Positions 40,395-52,939 of a DNA stretch of 64,000 nt are shown here, one piece after another. The stretch is from Paraniabella defluvii (GTDB lineage: Bacteria; Bacteroidota; Bacteroidia; Chitinophagales; Chitinophagaceae). Each line of letters starts with the position of its first letter. Within the stretch, counting starts at the first letter, position 1. Below the pieces are notes generated by a model that was given only the letters and a program-made list of their open reading frames with translations, had not been told where the DNA came from and ran no database searches. The translations under genes were made by a program, and so were the position numbers. The DNA is taken from positions 868,001 to 932,000 of the forward strand of contig CP079215.1 of NCBI GenBank assembly GCA_019316985.1. The letters are read 5' to 3'.

Positions 40395-40427
40395 TTGCAG
40401 TGAACAGTTTCAAATTAATTAACTTTG
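40395..40427 (+). promoter_or_regulatory. Promoter of ribBA
   Basis: TTG at 40395-40397 and TAACTTTG at 40420-40427 (22 bp between), 15 bp before the ribBA start; this matches the Bacteroidota -33/-7 pattern. No FMN riboswitch is visible. Confidence 0.55.
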
Positions 40428-40442
40428 CGAAAATTTTTATAG

Positions 40443-41641
40443 ATGTTCGATTCAATTGAAAGTGCGATTGAAGCTATTAAACAGGGTAAACTGATAATAG
40501 CGGTAGATGACGAAGACCGTGAGAATGAAGGTGACTTTATTGCCGCCGCCGGTGCCATCACGCCTGAAATGGTAAATTTTATGGCAACCCACGGACGCGG
40601 GCTGATTTGCGCACCTTTACCCGAAGAGCGTTGCGATGAGCTGGGCCTGGAACTGATGGTAACCAATAATACAGCCTTACATGAAACGGCTTTTACCGTT
40701 TCCGTCGACCTTTGGGCCATGGATGTACTACCGGAATCTCTGCACACGACCGGTCTAAAACAATTGAAGCTTTAAATAATCCTTTTACAAACCCGGCAGA
40801 CCTTGGTCGCCCGGGACACGTTTTTCCTTTACGTTCGAAAAAAGGCGGTGTTTTACGCCGGGTAGGACATACAGAAGCTGCAACGGACCTGGCCAGGCTG
40901 GCGGGCTTTCCTTACCCTTATGGCAGTGTACTGGTAGAAGTAATGAATGAGGATGGCAGCATGGCACGCCTTCCCGACCTACTGAAAGTAGCTGAAAAAT
41001 TCGATCTGAAGATCATCTCCATAAAAGACCTGATCGAATATCGCTTAAAAAGCGATTCGCTGATTGATGAAGTGGTACGTGTAAATATGCCCACGCAATA
41101 TGGCGATTTTAAACTGGTAGCTTTTAAAGATAAAAACAGCAACAGCGAGCACCTGGCACTGATCAAGGGCGAATGGGAAAAGGATGAGCCGGTATTAACC
41201 CGTGTACACTCTTCCTGCTTTACCGGCGACATTTTAGGCAGCCTGCGTTGCGACTGCGGCGATCAGCTGCATACCGCTATGCAAATGGTGCAACAGGAAG
41301 GAAAGGGCATTATTTTATATATGAACCAGGAAGGCCGTGGTATTGGATTGATGAATAAACTGAAAGCTTATAAATTACAGGAAGAAGGGATGGATACGGT
41401 TGAAGCTAACCTGCACCTGGGTTTTCAAATGGACGAACGCGACTATGGAGTAGGCGCCCAGATATTACGACACCTGAATGTAACCAAACTGCGCCTGATG
41501 AGCAATAATCCGCGTAAACGCGTAGGGCTGGTAGGTTACGGCTTGGAAATAGTGGAGAATGTACCGATCATTATCTCACCCAACGAGCATAATGAAAAAT
41601 ACTTAAGCACCAAACGCGAAAAACTGGGTCACGAGTTTTAA
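40443..41641 (+). CDS. ribBA: RibBA: DHBP synthase / GTP cyclohydrolase II, one frameshift
   Basis: A bifunctional riboflavin-pathway enzyme. N-terminal DHBP synthase: [30 protein letters not shown], then [14 protein letters not shown] and [15 protein letters not shown]-terminal GTP cyclohydrolase [22 protein letters not shown] (Zn Cys residues), [29 protein letters not shown] and MSNNPRKR. A lost base near 40715 turns [13 protein letters not shown] into [12 protein letters not shown]. About 400 aa, normal length. A terminator follows. Confidence 0.97.
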
Positions 41642-41662
41642 ACCTGACGATATTGGAAATAT

Positions 41663-41695
41663 AAAAAAACTCCGGTTTACATCCGGAGTTTTTTT
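41663..41695 (+). terminator. Strong intrinsic terminator after ribBA
   Basis: A7-CTCCGG, a 7-nt loop, then CCGGAG-T7: a perfect stem with a long T tail; by symmetry it can work on both strands. Confidence 0.92.
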
Positions 41696-41763
41696 ATGAA
41701 GTCAGCTGAAGTCTGATTGGCGGGATTATTGTACATTCGGGAACCTCAAAAGTTCTCCCTATA

Positions 41764-42137
41764 ATGAGTAAGCCTTCAACAATTGATGCATACCTGGCAA
41801 CTATTCCTGCCGAAGCCGCTGAAATGGTCAATAAAATAAGGCAGATCATCCAAAAAGCCGCTCCAACAGCCGAAGAAGGCCTGAGCTATGGCATTGGAGG
41901 ATTTAAGCAGAATGGCAGGTATTTTATATATTATTCGGGGTACAAAAAACACACGAGCATTTATCCAGCGCCACGTGAACATGAAGATTTTAAAGACGAG
42001 CTAAGCAACTATAAAGGGGGTAAAGGAACGGCTCAATTCCCCTGGATAAGCCCCTGCCAACAGCTCTGATCAGGCGGATTGTTCTATTTCGCCTGAAAGA
42101 AAATGAAGAAAAAGCAGGTTTAAAAAAGAAGACGTAA
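41764..42137 (+). CDS. DUF1801 (YdhG-like) protein, one frameshift
   Basis: About 125 aa: IDAYLATIPAEAAEMVNKIRQII, EEGLSYGIGGFKQNGRYFIYY, HTSIYPAPREHEDF, then after a lost C near 42045 FPLDKPLPTALIRRIVLFRL and a Lys-rich end. Conserved small cytoplasmic family; function not established. Convergent with hxlR. Confidence 0.85.
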
Positions 42138-42156
42138 TCACTGATCACTGCAATTG

Positions 42157-42507
42157 TTATTTTCCCATGATCTTTTTCCGGTGCGTATTACCCCAGTCGG
42201 CCAGGTTAGAGATTACTGATTTCAATTGATGCCCGTATTCTGTTAATTCGTATTCCACGGTAACGGGTTTAGTATTCACCACTTCGCGCTTTACCAATTG
42301 ATTGGTTTCCATATCTTTTAATTCTCGGCTCAGCATTTTACCCGATATACCGGTTACATCCTTTAATATCTCGGAGTAGCGCTTCTTGCCAAATCCCAGG
42401 GACGCCACAATTGATATCTTCCATTTTCCGCCCAGAACATCCATGGCGTCGTGTACGGCAAGAATTGTTTTCCTACATGCTTCGGGGTCGTGTTTTACTT
42501 CCATCAT
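42157..42507 (-). CDS. HxlR-family winged-helix regulator
   Basis: Intact, 116 aa: VLGGKWKISIVASLGFGKKRYSEI, TGISGKMLSRELKDMETNQLV, YELTEYGHQLKSVISNLADWG, the full HxlR/MarR-like order. The N-terminal CRKTILA Cys may sense oxidants or electrophiles. Divergent from a nitroreductase gene with a palindrome between them, the typical autoregulated sensor/reductase pair. Confidence 0.94.
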   Translation of the reverse strand: MMEVKHDPEACRKTILAVHDAMDVLGGKWKISIVASLGFGKKRYSEILKDVTGISGKMLSRELKDMETNQLVKREVVNTKPVTVEYELTEYGHQLKSVISNLADWGNTHRKKIMGK

Positions 42508-42540
42508 ATGTTACCTGGTTACCTGTTTGTTACCATTACT

Positions 42541-42561
42541 TTTTGTCACCTGGTGACAAAA
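42541..42561. promoter_or_regulatory. 21-bp palindrome, probable HxlR operator
   Basis: TTTTGTCACC-T-GGTGACAAAA is a perfect inverted repeat in the 104-bp hxlR/nitroreductase gap. Three GTTACC copies lie beside it at about 42510-42535. Confidence 0.65.
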
Positions 42562-42611
42562 GTAAACCAAATAATCAGAACTTTGCTTTTCCAAACAAGA
42601 AATCAATTTAT

Positions 42612-43239
42612 ATGGAACTTATAAAACATTTAAACTGGCGGTATGCCACTAAAAAGTACAGCAACAAAAAGTGCCTGCCGAGCAGGTACACCAGATTATA
42701 GAAGCCATCAGTTTGTCGGCCTCCTCTGCGGGCTTACAACCTTACCGGGTCTTTTCTATCTCCAACGAGGACCTTAAAAAACAACTGGGTGAAGGGTCGT
42801 TTAATGCGCAGATAGCAGAATCATCGCATTTACTGGTATTTGCCGCTTATGCTACCATTACTAAAGAACATATAGCAGGGTACATCAGTTATATGGCCAG
42901 GGAACGGGGAATACCCGAGGGAGGCATGGCTGATTTCCAGAAATCACTTGAGCAGTTCTTACTAAGCCGTTCAGATGAAGAAAACTTTGCGTGGGCAGCC
43001 AGACAAGCGTATATAGCGTTAGGCACAGGCATTATTGCCGCTGCAGAATTAAAAGTAGATGCCACCCCTATGGAAGGATTTGACGCTGCACGGGTAGATG
43101 AACTTTTAGGTCTTAAAGAAAAAGGGCTGAAAAGCGTGGTACTATTATCACTGGGCTACCGGGACGAAGAAAAGGATTTCCTCGTAAATCTTAAAAGATA
43201 CGGGTCCCTAAAGAAGAATTTGCTTCTATTATCGACTAA
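42612..43239 (+). CDS. Nitroreductase-family FMN oxidoreductase, frameshifted
   Basis: About 209 aa: MELIKHLNWRYATKKY, then VPAEQVHQIIEAISLSASSAGLQPYRVFSI, SFNAQIAESSHLLVFAA, WAARQAYIALGTGIIAAAEL, TPMEGFDAARVDELLGL, VVLLSLGYRDEEKDF and FASIID at the end. Lost bases near 42670 and 43190. Reduces nitro compounds, quinones or similar with NAD(P)H. Divergent from hxlR, which probably controls it. Confidence 0.92.
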
Positions 43240-43381
43240 CCCATTACCTCCTGCGGAGGTTTTTTTATATCTACTTTTAACCATAACATTATACAGTACA
43301 CCAGCCCTGTTGCCTTTAGTTTATTATCTTCGGCACCTGTTATTGATAAATAGTATAATTCTTTCAGGTAAACACTTTGTT

Positions 43382-44233
43382 ATGTTGAATAAAAAAATAG
43401 GATCCGCCAAACGCTGGTATGGGCAGCAATGTTTTTGTGTTTTACTATTCAGGCACAAACCTACACTGTTGCCTCTTATAATTTACGTTTTGATAACAAA
43501 AATGATGTTGGTAATCTCTGGCAAGACCGGTTCCCTTTTGTGGCAGCCCTGGTTCGCTACCACGACTTTGACATATGGGGAACCCAGGAAGCATTGCCTC
43601 ACCAGCTGGAAGATGTGGTGAAAGCCCTGCCTCAATATGCACGCCATGGCAAAGGCAGGGATGATGGAAGCGATAAGGGCGAGCATTCGGCCATTTTTTA
43701 CAAAAAGGATAAGTTTCTTCTATTACAATCAGGAGACTTCTGGTTATCAGAAACGCCTGACAAGCCAGGATTAGGCTGGGATGCTACCTGCTGCAACCGC
43801 ATCTGCTCCTGGGTATACCTGCAGGATCAGAAGTCAAAAAGAAATTCTATTTCTTTAATGTTCATTTTGATCATGAGGGCAAAGTGGCTCGTATTGAAAG
43901 CAGTAAACTTATACTTCAAAAGATAAATGCAATAGCTAAAGGTGCGCCGGTAATATTAACAGGCGATTTCAACGCAGGCAGAAATACAGAGCCTTACCAG
44001 ATCATCGCCAACTCGGCTGTTGTAAGAGATACTTATAAAGATGTACAACATCCGTACGAAAACAATAGCTCTTTTAACGGGTTTAAAAAGGAATTTAAAA
44101 GCACCGATATTATCGACCATGTTTTCGTCAGCAAACAGTGGAAAGCTACGAAGTGGGGCGTTTTAACAGATAGCTATTTTGGCAAATTCCTTCAGATCAT
44201 TTTCCAGTAGCAGTAGCAGTAACACTGAAATAG
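43382..44233 (+). CDS. Secreted endonuclease/exonuclease/phosphatase (EEP) family hydrolase, frameshifted
   Basis: About 284 aa. With one A restored near 43400 the start reads MLNKKNRIRQTLVWAAM and a signal peptide ending FTIQAQT. Metal-hydrolase motifs: VASYNLRFDNKND, DIWGTQEALPHQL, FYFFNVHFDHEG, ILTGDFNAG, DIIDHVFVS, and SDHFPVAV. This is the DNase I/inositol-phosphatase fold. Lost bases near 43845 and 44192. It ends one base before the stop of the convergent tamB gene. Substrate unknown. Confidence 0.87.
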
Positions 44234-44234
44234 A

Positions 44235-47200
44235 TTATTCCACCTTTGCAGGAACTGTTTTAGGTACCAAAGAATCTTCTTTTTTTCTACCGTAACCGGT
44301 TGTACCGATTTGGCTGAATCTACAGGAGGCGGTACCCGGTTGCTTTCTCTTTCCGCCCGCTTTCTTGCATTAATAAATAGTTCAGGCAAAGTATTGAATT
44401 CTCTTTTAAAAGAGATACCGCCACCGGTTCTCTTCAATTTAGCGGCGCCCGTACTTGAAGTGGTCAGGTAATCCAGGTTTTCCCGGTAAAATAAATTCAG
44501 CCTCAGGCTTCCGCTGGCATTGAGCAGCCACTCGGCGGTAACATCGGGTAAAAACTGAACCGTTTGCTGTAAAGTGCTCGATTGCAGCGGCACCTCCAGC
44601 GAGCTGCCTAATGATATTACAAAGCGGTCTTTAAAGAGAGGAACCAATAACGCCCCGCTCACATTAGCCTGGTTGATATTAAAGTTGGCATTACTGGCAC
44701 CCAGCACATTACGGTTATAAACAGAGCCGCTAAAGTTGAAGCTTACATTTTGCCCCAGCAGCGAGGATAGCGCACTGTTCAGTTTTTTATTGATCTCGTT
44801 AAAAAACAAACCCGACAGACTCGAGATGGTATTATAGGTAAACTCCATAGCGGCCCCTCCTATTCCGATATTGGACACGCCTGTTTGCGGAGGTGCAAAG
44901 CTGTTGAATACGATCAGGTAGGTAACCTGGCGCGTTACCTCTGTCTGGCTTCTTTCTATTTGTTGCAGCGCATTGGTTACGTTAAAGTCGTTATTGAAAC
45001 GGCTATTAGGATCCAGTTCCAGCTCAAATTTAAACTCCGGCTGGAATAATTGTCCCGTTAATACCGCGTAGATATATACATTTTCGCGGGTATTGGAGTA
45101 GCTCTGGCCCGGATCGATCATACTGGCCAGGGTGCAAAGCTTACCCGCTCGGCCTTATACTTTGCCTGTATATTAATATTGGCCTTTAAAGGGTCGCCGG
45201 TCCATGAAATGTAGTTTTCGGTTCCCTTAATAATTTCAAAAGGTTTGGGGAAAAAGGATTTGAAGGTATAATTATAAGTGCCCTCTTCAATATCGAAACG
45301 GCCCTTAATTGCCAGTGCTTCATTCGTCCCCGACTTGATATTCAATGTGCCCGAGCCTCTTCCAAAAATCTGGTCACCGGTGAGATCGTCCATTACAAAC
45401 TTCATCAATACTTTCGGGTTGGCCGTTACATCCAATTCATAAGTCATTTTTGATTCGCTATTGGCATTCACAATACTATCAGAAACTTCTACCCCATATT
45501 TACGTTCTACCAGCCAGTCGGGCATTTTTCCGGCCTGGCTATTGGCAGAAGCGATCGTAAAGTCGCTTTCTTCACGGTCTGAAGCTATAGCATCTATTTT
45601 CATGAAGCTGTTATCTTCCGAACCCACCAATACGAAGGAACCGGTTGCCTTTACATTTCCGTAAAATAATTTGTTATCAGCGTAACTGGTATTCAATACC
45701 TGTACCGGCCTGTTGTTGCGGGCATCACGCGTACCGGGTTTACGGGTAGACACCGTGATGTCGTAGAACATATCATCAAACCCATTATGCGTAATGCCGC
45801 CCCGCAGATAAACAGGGTTTCCTGTAATAGTATCTTCCAATACTATACCATTTAAATTGATCTCATTCTCGCTTAACTCAATATCACGGTCTTCGATCCT
45901 GTAATAGCACTGGGTAAATTTCACTTTAAGTCCTGCATTTCTCAAACGTCCTTTGCCAACAACCGCCAGCGAATTTAAAGGCCCCTTGATCTGGAAGTTG
46001 CCGGTAACATCGCCACGTATATCGGTAAATAAGCTATTCAGGAAGCGGTCAATATACTTCAGGTCGAAATGGGTAGGCGTTAAAGAAATAATATTTTTTT
46101 GCTGCGACTCCTGGTCTTTCAGGTACAGGTGAATGTCATAAGCCAGGCTTTTATCATCAGCACCCAAAGTTTTACCATCCACCAGCAACTCCTGAGTAGC
46201 CATATCAAAAATAACATTAGCCCCCAAATTGCCGATGGAATCATTATCCAGCCTGATACCGCTGCCTACAAAATCCCTGGAGCTTATCTTCATATTCTTG
46301 CCAGGATTTTCAATAAGTACATGCGCGTCAATCAATCCTTCCAGCCGGTTACGCGGAAGCAGGTAAGGACCTATATCGCCCAGATTAATCCCCTTAAAGT
46401 AATAGCAGCATCGTTCCAGCTTCCCACGTCGGAAGGCATGGTTTCAATTCGTATTTCCTGCGTACTTTCCTTAAAACCAGTAGGCCGTGAGCCGGTGCAT
46501 TTTTTCTGAATTCAAGCTCGCCCTTATCCTCGATAGTCCAGGTTTTTCCGTTCAGCATAAAAGAGGAAGGATTAAACCTGATCCCTACACCGTTGCTATA
46601 GGTATTGACAATTGCGTTCAAACGTGCCTGGTCAAGCGCTTTACTATTACCCGTACCTGTAAATAAGCTCACTTCAGAAACATCATTATGCGCTTTTATA
46701 TTAAAGGTAGCCAACTGAATTTTCAGGCTATCTGTAACGCCGATGTTAGATACGCTTCCATATAATGTAAGGCTATCGTAATTACCCGCAGCATCTATAT
46801 CTATATTTGAAAAATCAAACTGCCTGAATTTAAAGTAAGGTACATTTACATCCAGAAAGAGATGATTCGCCGCAGTATTGATACCACCGGTAATCCGGCT
46901 ATTGTTGAAACCTTTTAAACTGCTATCGATAATGGTAGCAAACTCATCAAAATTCCCTGTTTTAATATCAAAATTGAAAGACTGTTGGGAAACAGTGGCC
47001 TGCGGCGCCTTGATATAAGCCGGATAATAGCGGCTCAAAAATGCAGTAACCGAGTTAGGCAGATCACGTATTTTAAAAACGCCATCCACATCTATGCTGA
47101 ACTCGTTGGACGCTACACGTAAATGCTTGGTGCTATCTGTAGTTGTTGAGTTGATGGACAGCGAGTCGAAAGAAAGAGGGAAGCCATTGCGGGTTAAAGA

Positions 47201-49157
47201 AGCATTGGAAATATTGGCGTTGCCCAGGAAGTCATCTATCGTATTGCCTGAAAATTCAGCATTCACCTTGCCGGAGAACGCTATATTTTCGCTGAATAAT
47301 TGTGTGTTATAGAGGTTCAACGTATCAATGTTGGCCATGAAATTAAACTCAGGAACTTTCCGGCTAAAATCAACCAACCCGTTGAGGCTTAGCAATGCAT
47401 TAGGGTCATTAACGATCACAGATCCGTCAAAGATCCTTTTGTTCAGCTCACCATCCAGCGTTATACCCTGGTAACGGTATTTTTATAGTCTACATATTTT
47501 ATCCGTGCATCCAGGGCTATATTGCCGCTATTCGGCTTAAAACCGGCACCTTTTAATGTAGCATTCAGGCCTATATAACCCAGGTCGTCGTTCCTCAGTA
47601 ACGGCCCCAGGTTTAAACTTTCGGTGGATACTGTACCTGAATAAACCGGATAAGCAGGGTTCTGTAGTTTTAAATTGAGATCGGCTTTTACGGTGCCCAG
47701 GCCTGTTCGTATGGTTCCATAAGTTACAAAATCATTAATAAAACCTGCAAAGTTGCCGGTAAACATAACAAACCCCAGTTTACTTAAATCAGGATTGGTA
47801 ATTCGTTTCAGGGGTGGTATAAAAGCGGTAGCATCGGCATATACGGTTCTAAACTCATTGGCTTTTATATCCAGGTAAGTGCTGCTGATTTCGGGTAAAC
47901 CTGTAATAGAAGCATCCCCGAGAAAATAAGTATTAGCCCCTGCCCTTATATCGAGATTTTTACCTATTAATGAAGCTACAGGTCCTTTTACATTCCCGCT
48001 CAGCCTGATGCGTTTCTTCCAGGTTTTCAGATCGGGAGCAAAATAGGCAATATCATCGCTGTTAATTTCGGTGTGATCGAAATGCCCTTCCATTCTCACC
48101 TTTTCTTCAAAGTCGCTCATGTCGCTAAAGCGGTCAAAACGCATACTGAAGTAGTTGCTTAAATGACTGTCGTTTGTCCTGATATCCAGGTTTTCAAAAG
48201 TCATTTCATGCGGCGTGAATTTAGCGTCGGCAATCAGATGCTTCACTCAAAACCGCTTCTCTCGCGGGTTTGCAATTTAATAGAAGCTGTAATGGTGTCC
48301 ATTTCCCATTTCACGTTGCGAAAATCTCCATAGATTTTCGAGAACTCAATGTGCTTTCCGTCGAAAGCTATGGGGTCAAGCGGCCTGGATTCATTGTCAT
48401 TTTTAAAAGTCCCGTTTCGCAGGCTTAGTTCGCTTACCAATATCTTCCATTTATTGTCGTTTATATCAACTTTGCTGGTATCCGTCACAATCGGCTTGGG
48501 AACATTTTCCAGTTTTCTCGGGGTCTTTTTCCGTCATAATCCCTGAGCGCGAAATAAGGCTGGTTAATATTGAGGAGTTGATTTCTATAATTTTCTTTTT
48601 AAAGTCGACGTTCCGGGAAACTGTATTCAGTGAGGCCAGCGACAGCGTCATATCCTGCCCGATCCACCCATCCTGCTGCTTTACCCGGATGTTTTCAGAT
48701 CAATCTCCTCAGGGCGAGATTGATGCCGCCTTTCTTCTTTTTGGGAGAAGCGGGCGTTGAAAAATAATCCAACAAAAACTGGTGGCGCCATACCGAATCC
48801 CGCCGTTGCAGATGGATATAGGCATCCCTCAACCCTATATACTGTAGTTCTATATCTTTTTAAGAAAAAACCAATCCGTAATATTTACAGTAATCTCTCC
48901 TGCACTTAAAATAGTATCCTTTTGCCGGTCTTGTATTAACACCTGCTGCAGGTTCAGCTTGTTAAACAGGGAAAGATCAATACGGCCTATTTCAATTTTG
49001 GCTTGCAGGTCTTTAGATAAACGGGAAGTCACTTTATCGATAAGCCAGTTTTGTACAGGCGGCATTTGTATCAGCACCCATACTGTCGTCAACAGCAATA
49101 TAATTGACGCCAGAACGATCAGTAATATTTTTCGAAATTTCTTCAGGAAAGGGTTAT
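44235..49157 (-). CDS. TamB/YtfN-like envelope protein, many frameshifts
   Basis: A very long inner-membrane-anchored protein for lipid or protein transport to the outer membrane. N-terminal helix ILLIVLASIILLLTTVWVLI, then RLSKDLQAKIEIGRIDLSLF (AsmA-like). Long beta-rich repeats follow (DIRAGANTYFLGDASITGLP, MLNGKTWTIEDKGELEF), and the C-terminal TamB domain (TNALQQIERSQTEVTRQVTYL, FNSFAPPQTG). Breaks near 44290, 45120, 46340-46390, 47420-47460, 48245, 48490-48700 and 48840. About 1640 aa joined. No clear ATG precedes the helix, so the start is approximate and may be hidden by an error. Confidence 0.85.
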
Positions 49158-49322
49158 TCTAAAAATTATCTGTAAAAGTAATTTATTAGGAACTACCTGC
49201 AAATTTCAGGCATATCTAACTGTTAATTTTATATTTTTAGGGAATTCGTGCGGTTGGGGTTCATCCTTTTAACGCGCATTCATCCTTATTTATCAACCTC
49301 ATCTTAATTGCGGCAGCAGTAT

Positions 49323-52133
49323 ATGGGCAGATTTTTAATTTTAGTTCTGGCAGCTCTTGTTAGCGTCGTGGCAAGTAATCAGCTTGCTGCCCAGCAATTT
49401 GGAGGTAACCCGCAGGTATGCGATGGAAACAAATTAATACCGATACGGCCCGGGTGATATTTCCTGTGGGATTAGACTCGGCAGCTCAACGAGTGGCCTC
49501 TTTTGTAAGCCGGTTATCGTTGCAGGATCAGCTAAGCCTGGGTAAAAAATTTAAAAAAATCGACATCGTATTACAAAACCAACCGGTTATTACCAATGGC
49601 TATGTATCAATGGGACCTTTCCGGAGCGAGTTTTACACTACGCCTTCGCCGGATAACTATGACCCCAGCAGCCTTTCCTGGCTTACCCAGCTCACTGTGC
49701 ACGAATACAGGCATGTGCAGCAGTACAATAATTTCGATAAAGGGCTGAGCGCTGTTATGAAAAAGCTGTTTGGACAGGAGGGGTATGCATTAGCTGTTAA
49801 TGCGGCAGTACCCAACTGGTTTTTCGAGGGCGATGCGGTGTATAGCGAAAGCCTGCTGGCGCCCCATGGCAGGGGAACCCTCCCTTTCTTTCTTAAAGCT
49901 TTCCCGGCCCTTTGGCAATCTGGAAAGGAATACAGCTGGATGAAGATCAGGAACGGCTCTTTTAAAGATTATGTACCTAATCATTACGACCTGGGATACC
50001 TGCTGGTAAATTACGGGGCTAAACAATACGGTTATGATTTCTGGCGTAAAGTAACCGGTGATGCCAGCGCTTACAAGGGGATATTTTACCCCATGCAAAA
50101 AGCAGTTCAACAACACGCGGGGATTTCTTATAAAGATTTCAGAAGCAATGCTTTTAATTACTACAAGCAACAATATACACTCCCCAGCCGGGAATGTTTG
50201 CCGACAGCCTTAATGTTTTTGCTATTAATACCCGAACCCTTACCCAGTATTTGTTTCCCTTCCAGGTATCGGAAACCGAGCTCCTATATGAAAAATCTTC
50301 TAATAACAGGAGAGCAGGTTTTTATATTAAAAATGCCGAAGGTGAGCGCCTGGTCCGTTTGCGTGATATCAGTATTGAAGAAGATCAGTACAGCTACCGC
50401 AATGGCAAGATTGTATATGCCGCCTACGAGTCGCATCCGCGGTGGCGCTGGGTAAGCTACAATGTAATTAAAGTACTGGATATTGCAACCGGGCAACAGC
50501 GCAGCCTTACCCATCGATCAAGATATTTTTCTCCCGATATTTCTGCTGATGGAAAGAAGATCGCAGCCAATAAAGTTTACCTGGACGGCTCTTCAAGCCT
50601 GGTGCTGCTAAGCGCTGACAATGGCCGGGTAATAAAGGAAATCAAAAAGAAGGCGTGTCTTATTTCTCCAATCCAAAATTCATTGATGAAAATACGGTGG
50701 TTAGTGTTTTGCGTAATAAGGACGCAACTACAGCTATAGCCACTATCGACCTGGCCACCACCGGCTCAGTCAGCCATCTCACCACACCTTCTTCTACTGT
50801 AATCGGCACCATTGACATAAAAGCCAACAGGGTATACTTTACCGCTTCGCAGCAATTGAAGGACGAACTATTTTATTTTGATCTTAGCCAGAAACAACTC
50901 TATACATTATCCACGCCAGGTATTGGCAGCTATTTTATTAACAGCAACTTTAATAAACTCAACTGGAGTACATTTACTGCAGATGGGTACCAACTACAAC
51001 AAACAGACAACAGCCTTTCAAAATGGCGCCTGGTATCGATGGAAGCATTTGCACAAAACAAAACCGGTATTGTAACTGATAGTCTACAGGTATCTGACCA
51101 GCTAATGACCACGCCACTGAAAAATCCGGTTGCACAACCCTATCACAAACTAACCCGCCCTTTTAATTTTCATAGCTGGCGCCCCAATTATTCGGATCCT
51201 GAATTCAGCTTTACGATCTACGGTAATAATATTTTAAACACCATCGAAACCCAATTATATTATGTATATAATGAAAACGACCGAACCCATACTGCAGGCG
51301 GCGCCATCACTTATGGGGGCTTTTCCCTTTATAACCCTGGGCTCTAACTACACTTTTGGCCGCCGTGCCGTTGCTTCCGGCAAACTGAGGCAATGGGATG
51401 AATGGAACAACTATGCGGGCTTAAGTATTCCTTTAAGCTGGGCCAGCAACCGCACTTACAAAGCGCTTAATATCGGGAGTAATTATTATTACCGCACTGA
51501 TTTTAATAAAGGGGCTACCAAAAATAATTTTAAAGAACTACAATTCAGTTACCTGGCACACGGCATCAGCTGGACACAGCAGGTGCAAACTACAGTTCAG
51601 GATATTTACCCACGATGGGGTACAGTGTAAACGCCCAACTCAGACATGCGTTGAACTTGTATAACAGCTGGCAAAGTTATGCTGGCGCGGCTTTCTATTT
51701 GCCAGGAGCTTTTCGCGCACATAGCCTGGTACTCAACGGAGCTGTTCAGTATTCAGGATCAGAGCAGCGGGTATTCGGCAATCGCACAGCTTTTGCAAGA
51801 GGATATGCAGGACGAGATTCAGCCGGCGTTTATACAGCGAGGGCTAATTATCATTTCCCATTTTTTATCCCGACTGGGGTTTGCCAACATTTTTTACCTG
51901 CAACGTGTGAGGGCCAATATATTTTATGATTATACCCGGGTATCTGATAAAAACAACACCCGCCATGCAACACTACAGAGCACCGGGGCAGAGATTTATT
52001 TTGATACAAAATGGTGGAACCAGCATCCGCTTACTTTTGGTTTCAGAGCCGGTACCTTGCTCACCGCTATACCCGGGCAAAACAGCAATACTTTTTTGAA
52101 TTTATATTACCCACGAACCTGATACCAAGATAA
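49323..52133 (+). CDS. HEXXH peptidase-like / beta-propeller / outer-membrane barrel protein, frameshifted
   Basis: About 935 aa joined. Signal peptide MGRFLILVLAALVSVVASNQLAAQ. Residues 120-250: LTQLTVHEYRHVQQYNNF, an HEXXH zinc motif (49700-49714), followed by WFFEGDAVYSE, whose Glu could be the third ligand. Middle: TolB-like blades (RYFSPDISADGKKIAANKVY, VSYFSNPKFIDENTVVSVL). C-terminus: alternating strands with aromatic ends (NIGSNYYYRTDFNKG, FFEFILPTNLIPR), an outer-membrane barrel. Breaks near 49410, 50200, 50655, 51350, 51610, 51880 and 52095. Divergent from tamB. A surface protease or envelope factor is inferred. Confidence 0.75.
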
Positions 52134-52177
52134 TTGCATCCCGGTTATCTGTAAAAAACCTGTTGCGCTTACTGTAT

Positions 52178-52709
52178 TTAAATAGATGTTCCATCACCCC
52201 TGATCATTATTGAACCCCGTGAAGTAGCTGCGGCTGTTGGCTTTATATGAATCGTTACATTGTAAGCGCTTCCCCCACCGGCATTCATCATTTTAGCAAC
52301 CTGAACTGACTGAATAATTGAAGCATCCACTTTCAGCGCCTTGATATTGCTAACAATACCTTCATTTATAGTAACAATCATGGATTTGCCAATAATAGAA
52401 TCGGCCTTATGAGCTCTTAAAATATCGTCGATACTCAAAAAGCGGAAACTCTTTTTCATATCCACGATAATAACACCATTAACTGCCCTGGAACCATAAA
52501 GAGCAGTGGTTTCTGCATCTTTCAAAACGGTTAAACGATCGATATTCTGCGGAGAGAGATAACGGAAATTGGCAAAATCCACAATAGCGGAATCAACTAT
52601 CAATAATGGGTCCGAACGGAAATTCGTAAGCGCCGGGCAAACAATTTTTGTTTGTGCGCTGCCAACAAAAAAAAAAACAATAAAAAAAAAGTACATTAAG
52701 GAATTTCAT
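52178..52709 (-). CDS. Stand-alone TonB-plug-like exported protein
   Basis: About 177 aa. The start at 52709 (MKFLNVLFF) needs one T restored in a T-run; the signal peptide then ends VFFFVGSAQTK. The core LLIVDSAIV, LSPQNIDRLTVLKDAETTALYG and SRAVNGVIIVDMKK is the TonB receptor plug signature, but no barrel follows; the rest (VTINEGIVSNIKALKV, NVTIHIKPT) ends at 52178. Plug-only proteins occur in Bacteroidota; role unknown, perhaps a periplasmic partner. Confidence 0.75.
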
Positions 52710-52939
52710 AACGATGTTTTTCTATTGATGCCATCAGCCGCCTTATTACACAAATTTTGATTATGCCGGTTGCCAGTTTTAATTAAAGCATATATATACC
52801 TGTTAAAGATACCACGCTGCTCTCAGGCCGGCAAAACCGGTAGTATTGCGCTGTTACTCTACCTCAGGCCAGGTGAAATTGTAAAGCCCCTTTGTGATAA
52901 CAGCCACCATAAAAACCGTCTTAAACATAGCATTCCTAC

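Noticed and set aside
40443..41641. FMN riboswitch before ribBA
   Set aside because: The 160-bp leader has a promoter only 15 bp from the start codon and no aptamer segments.
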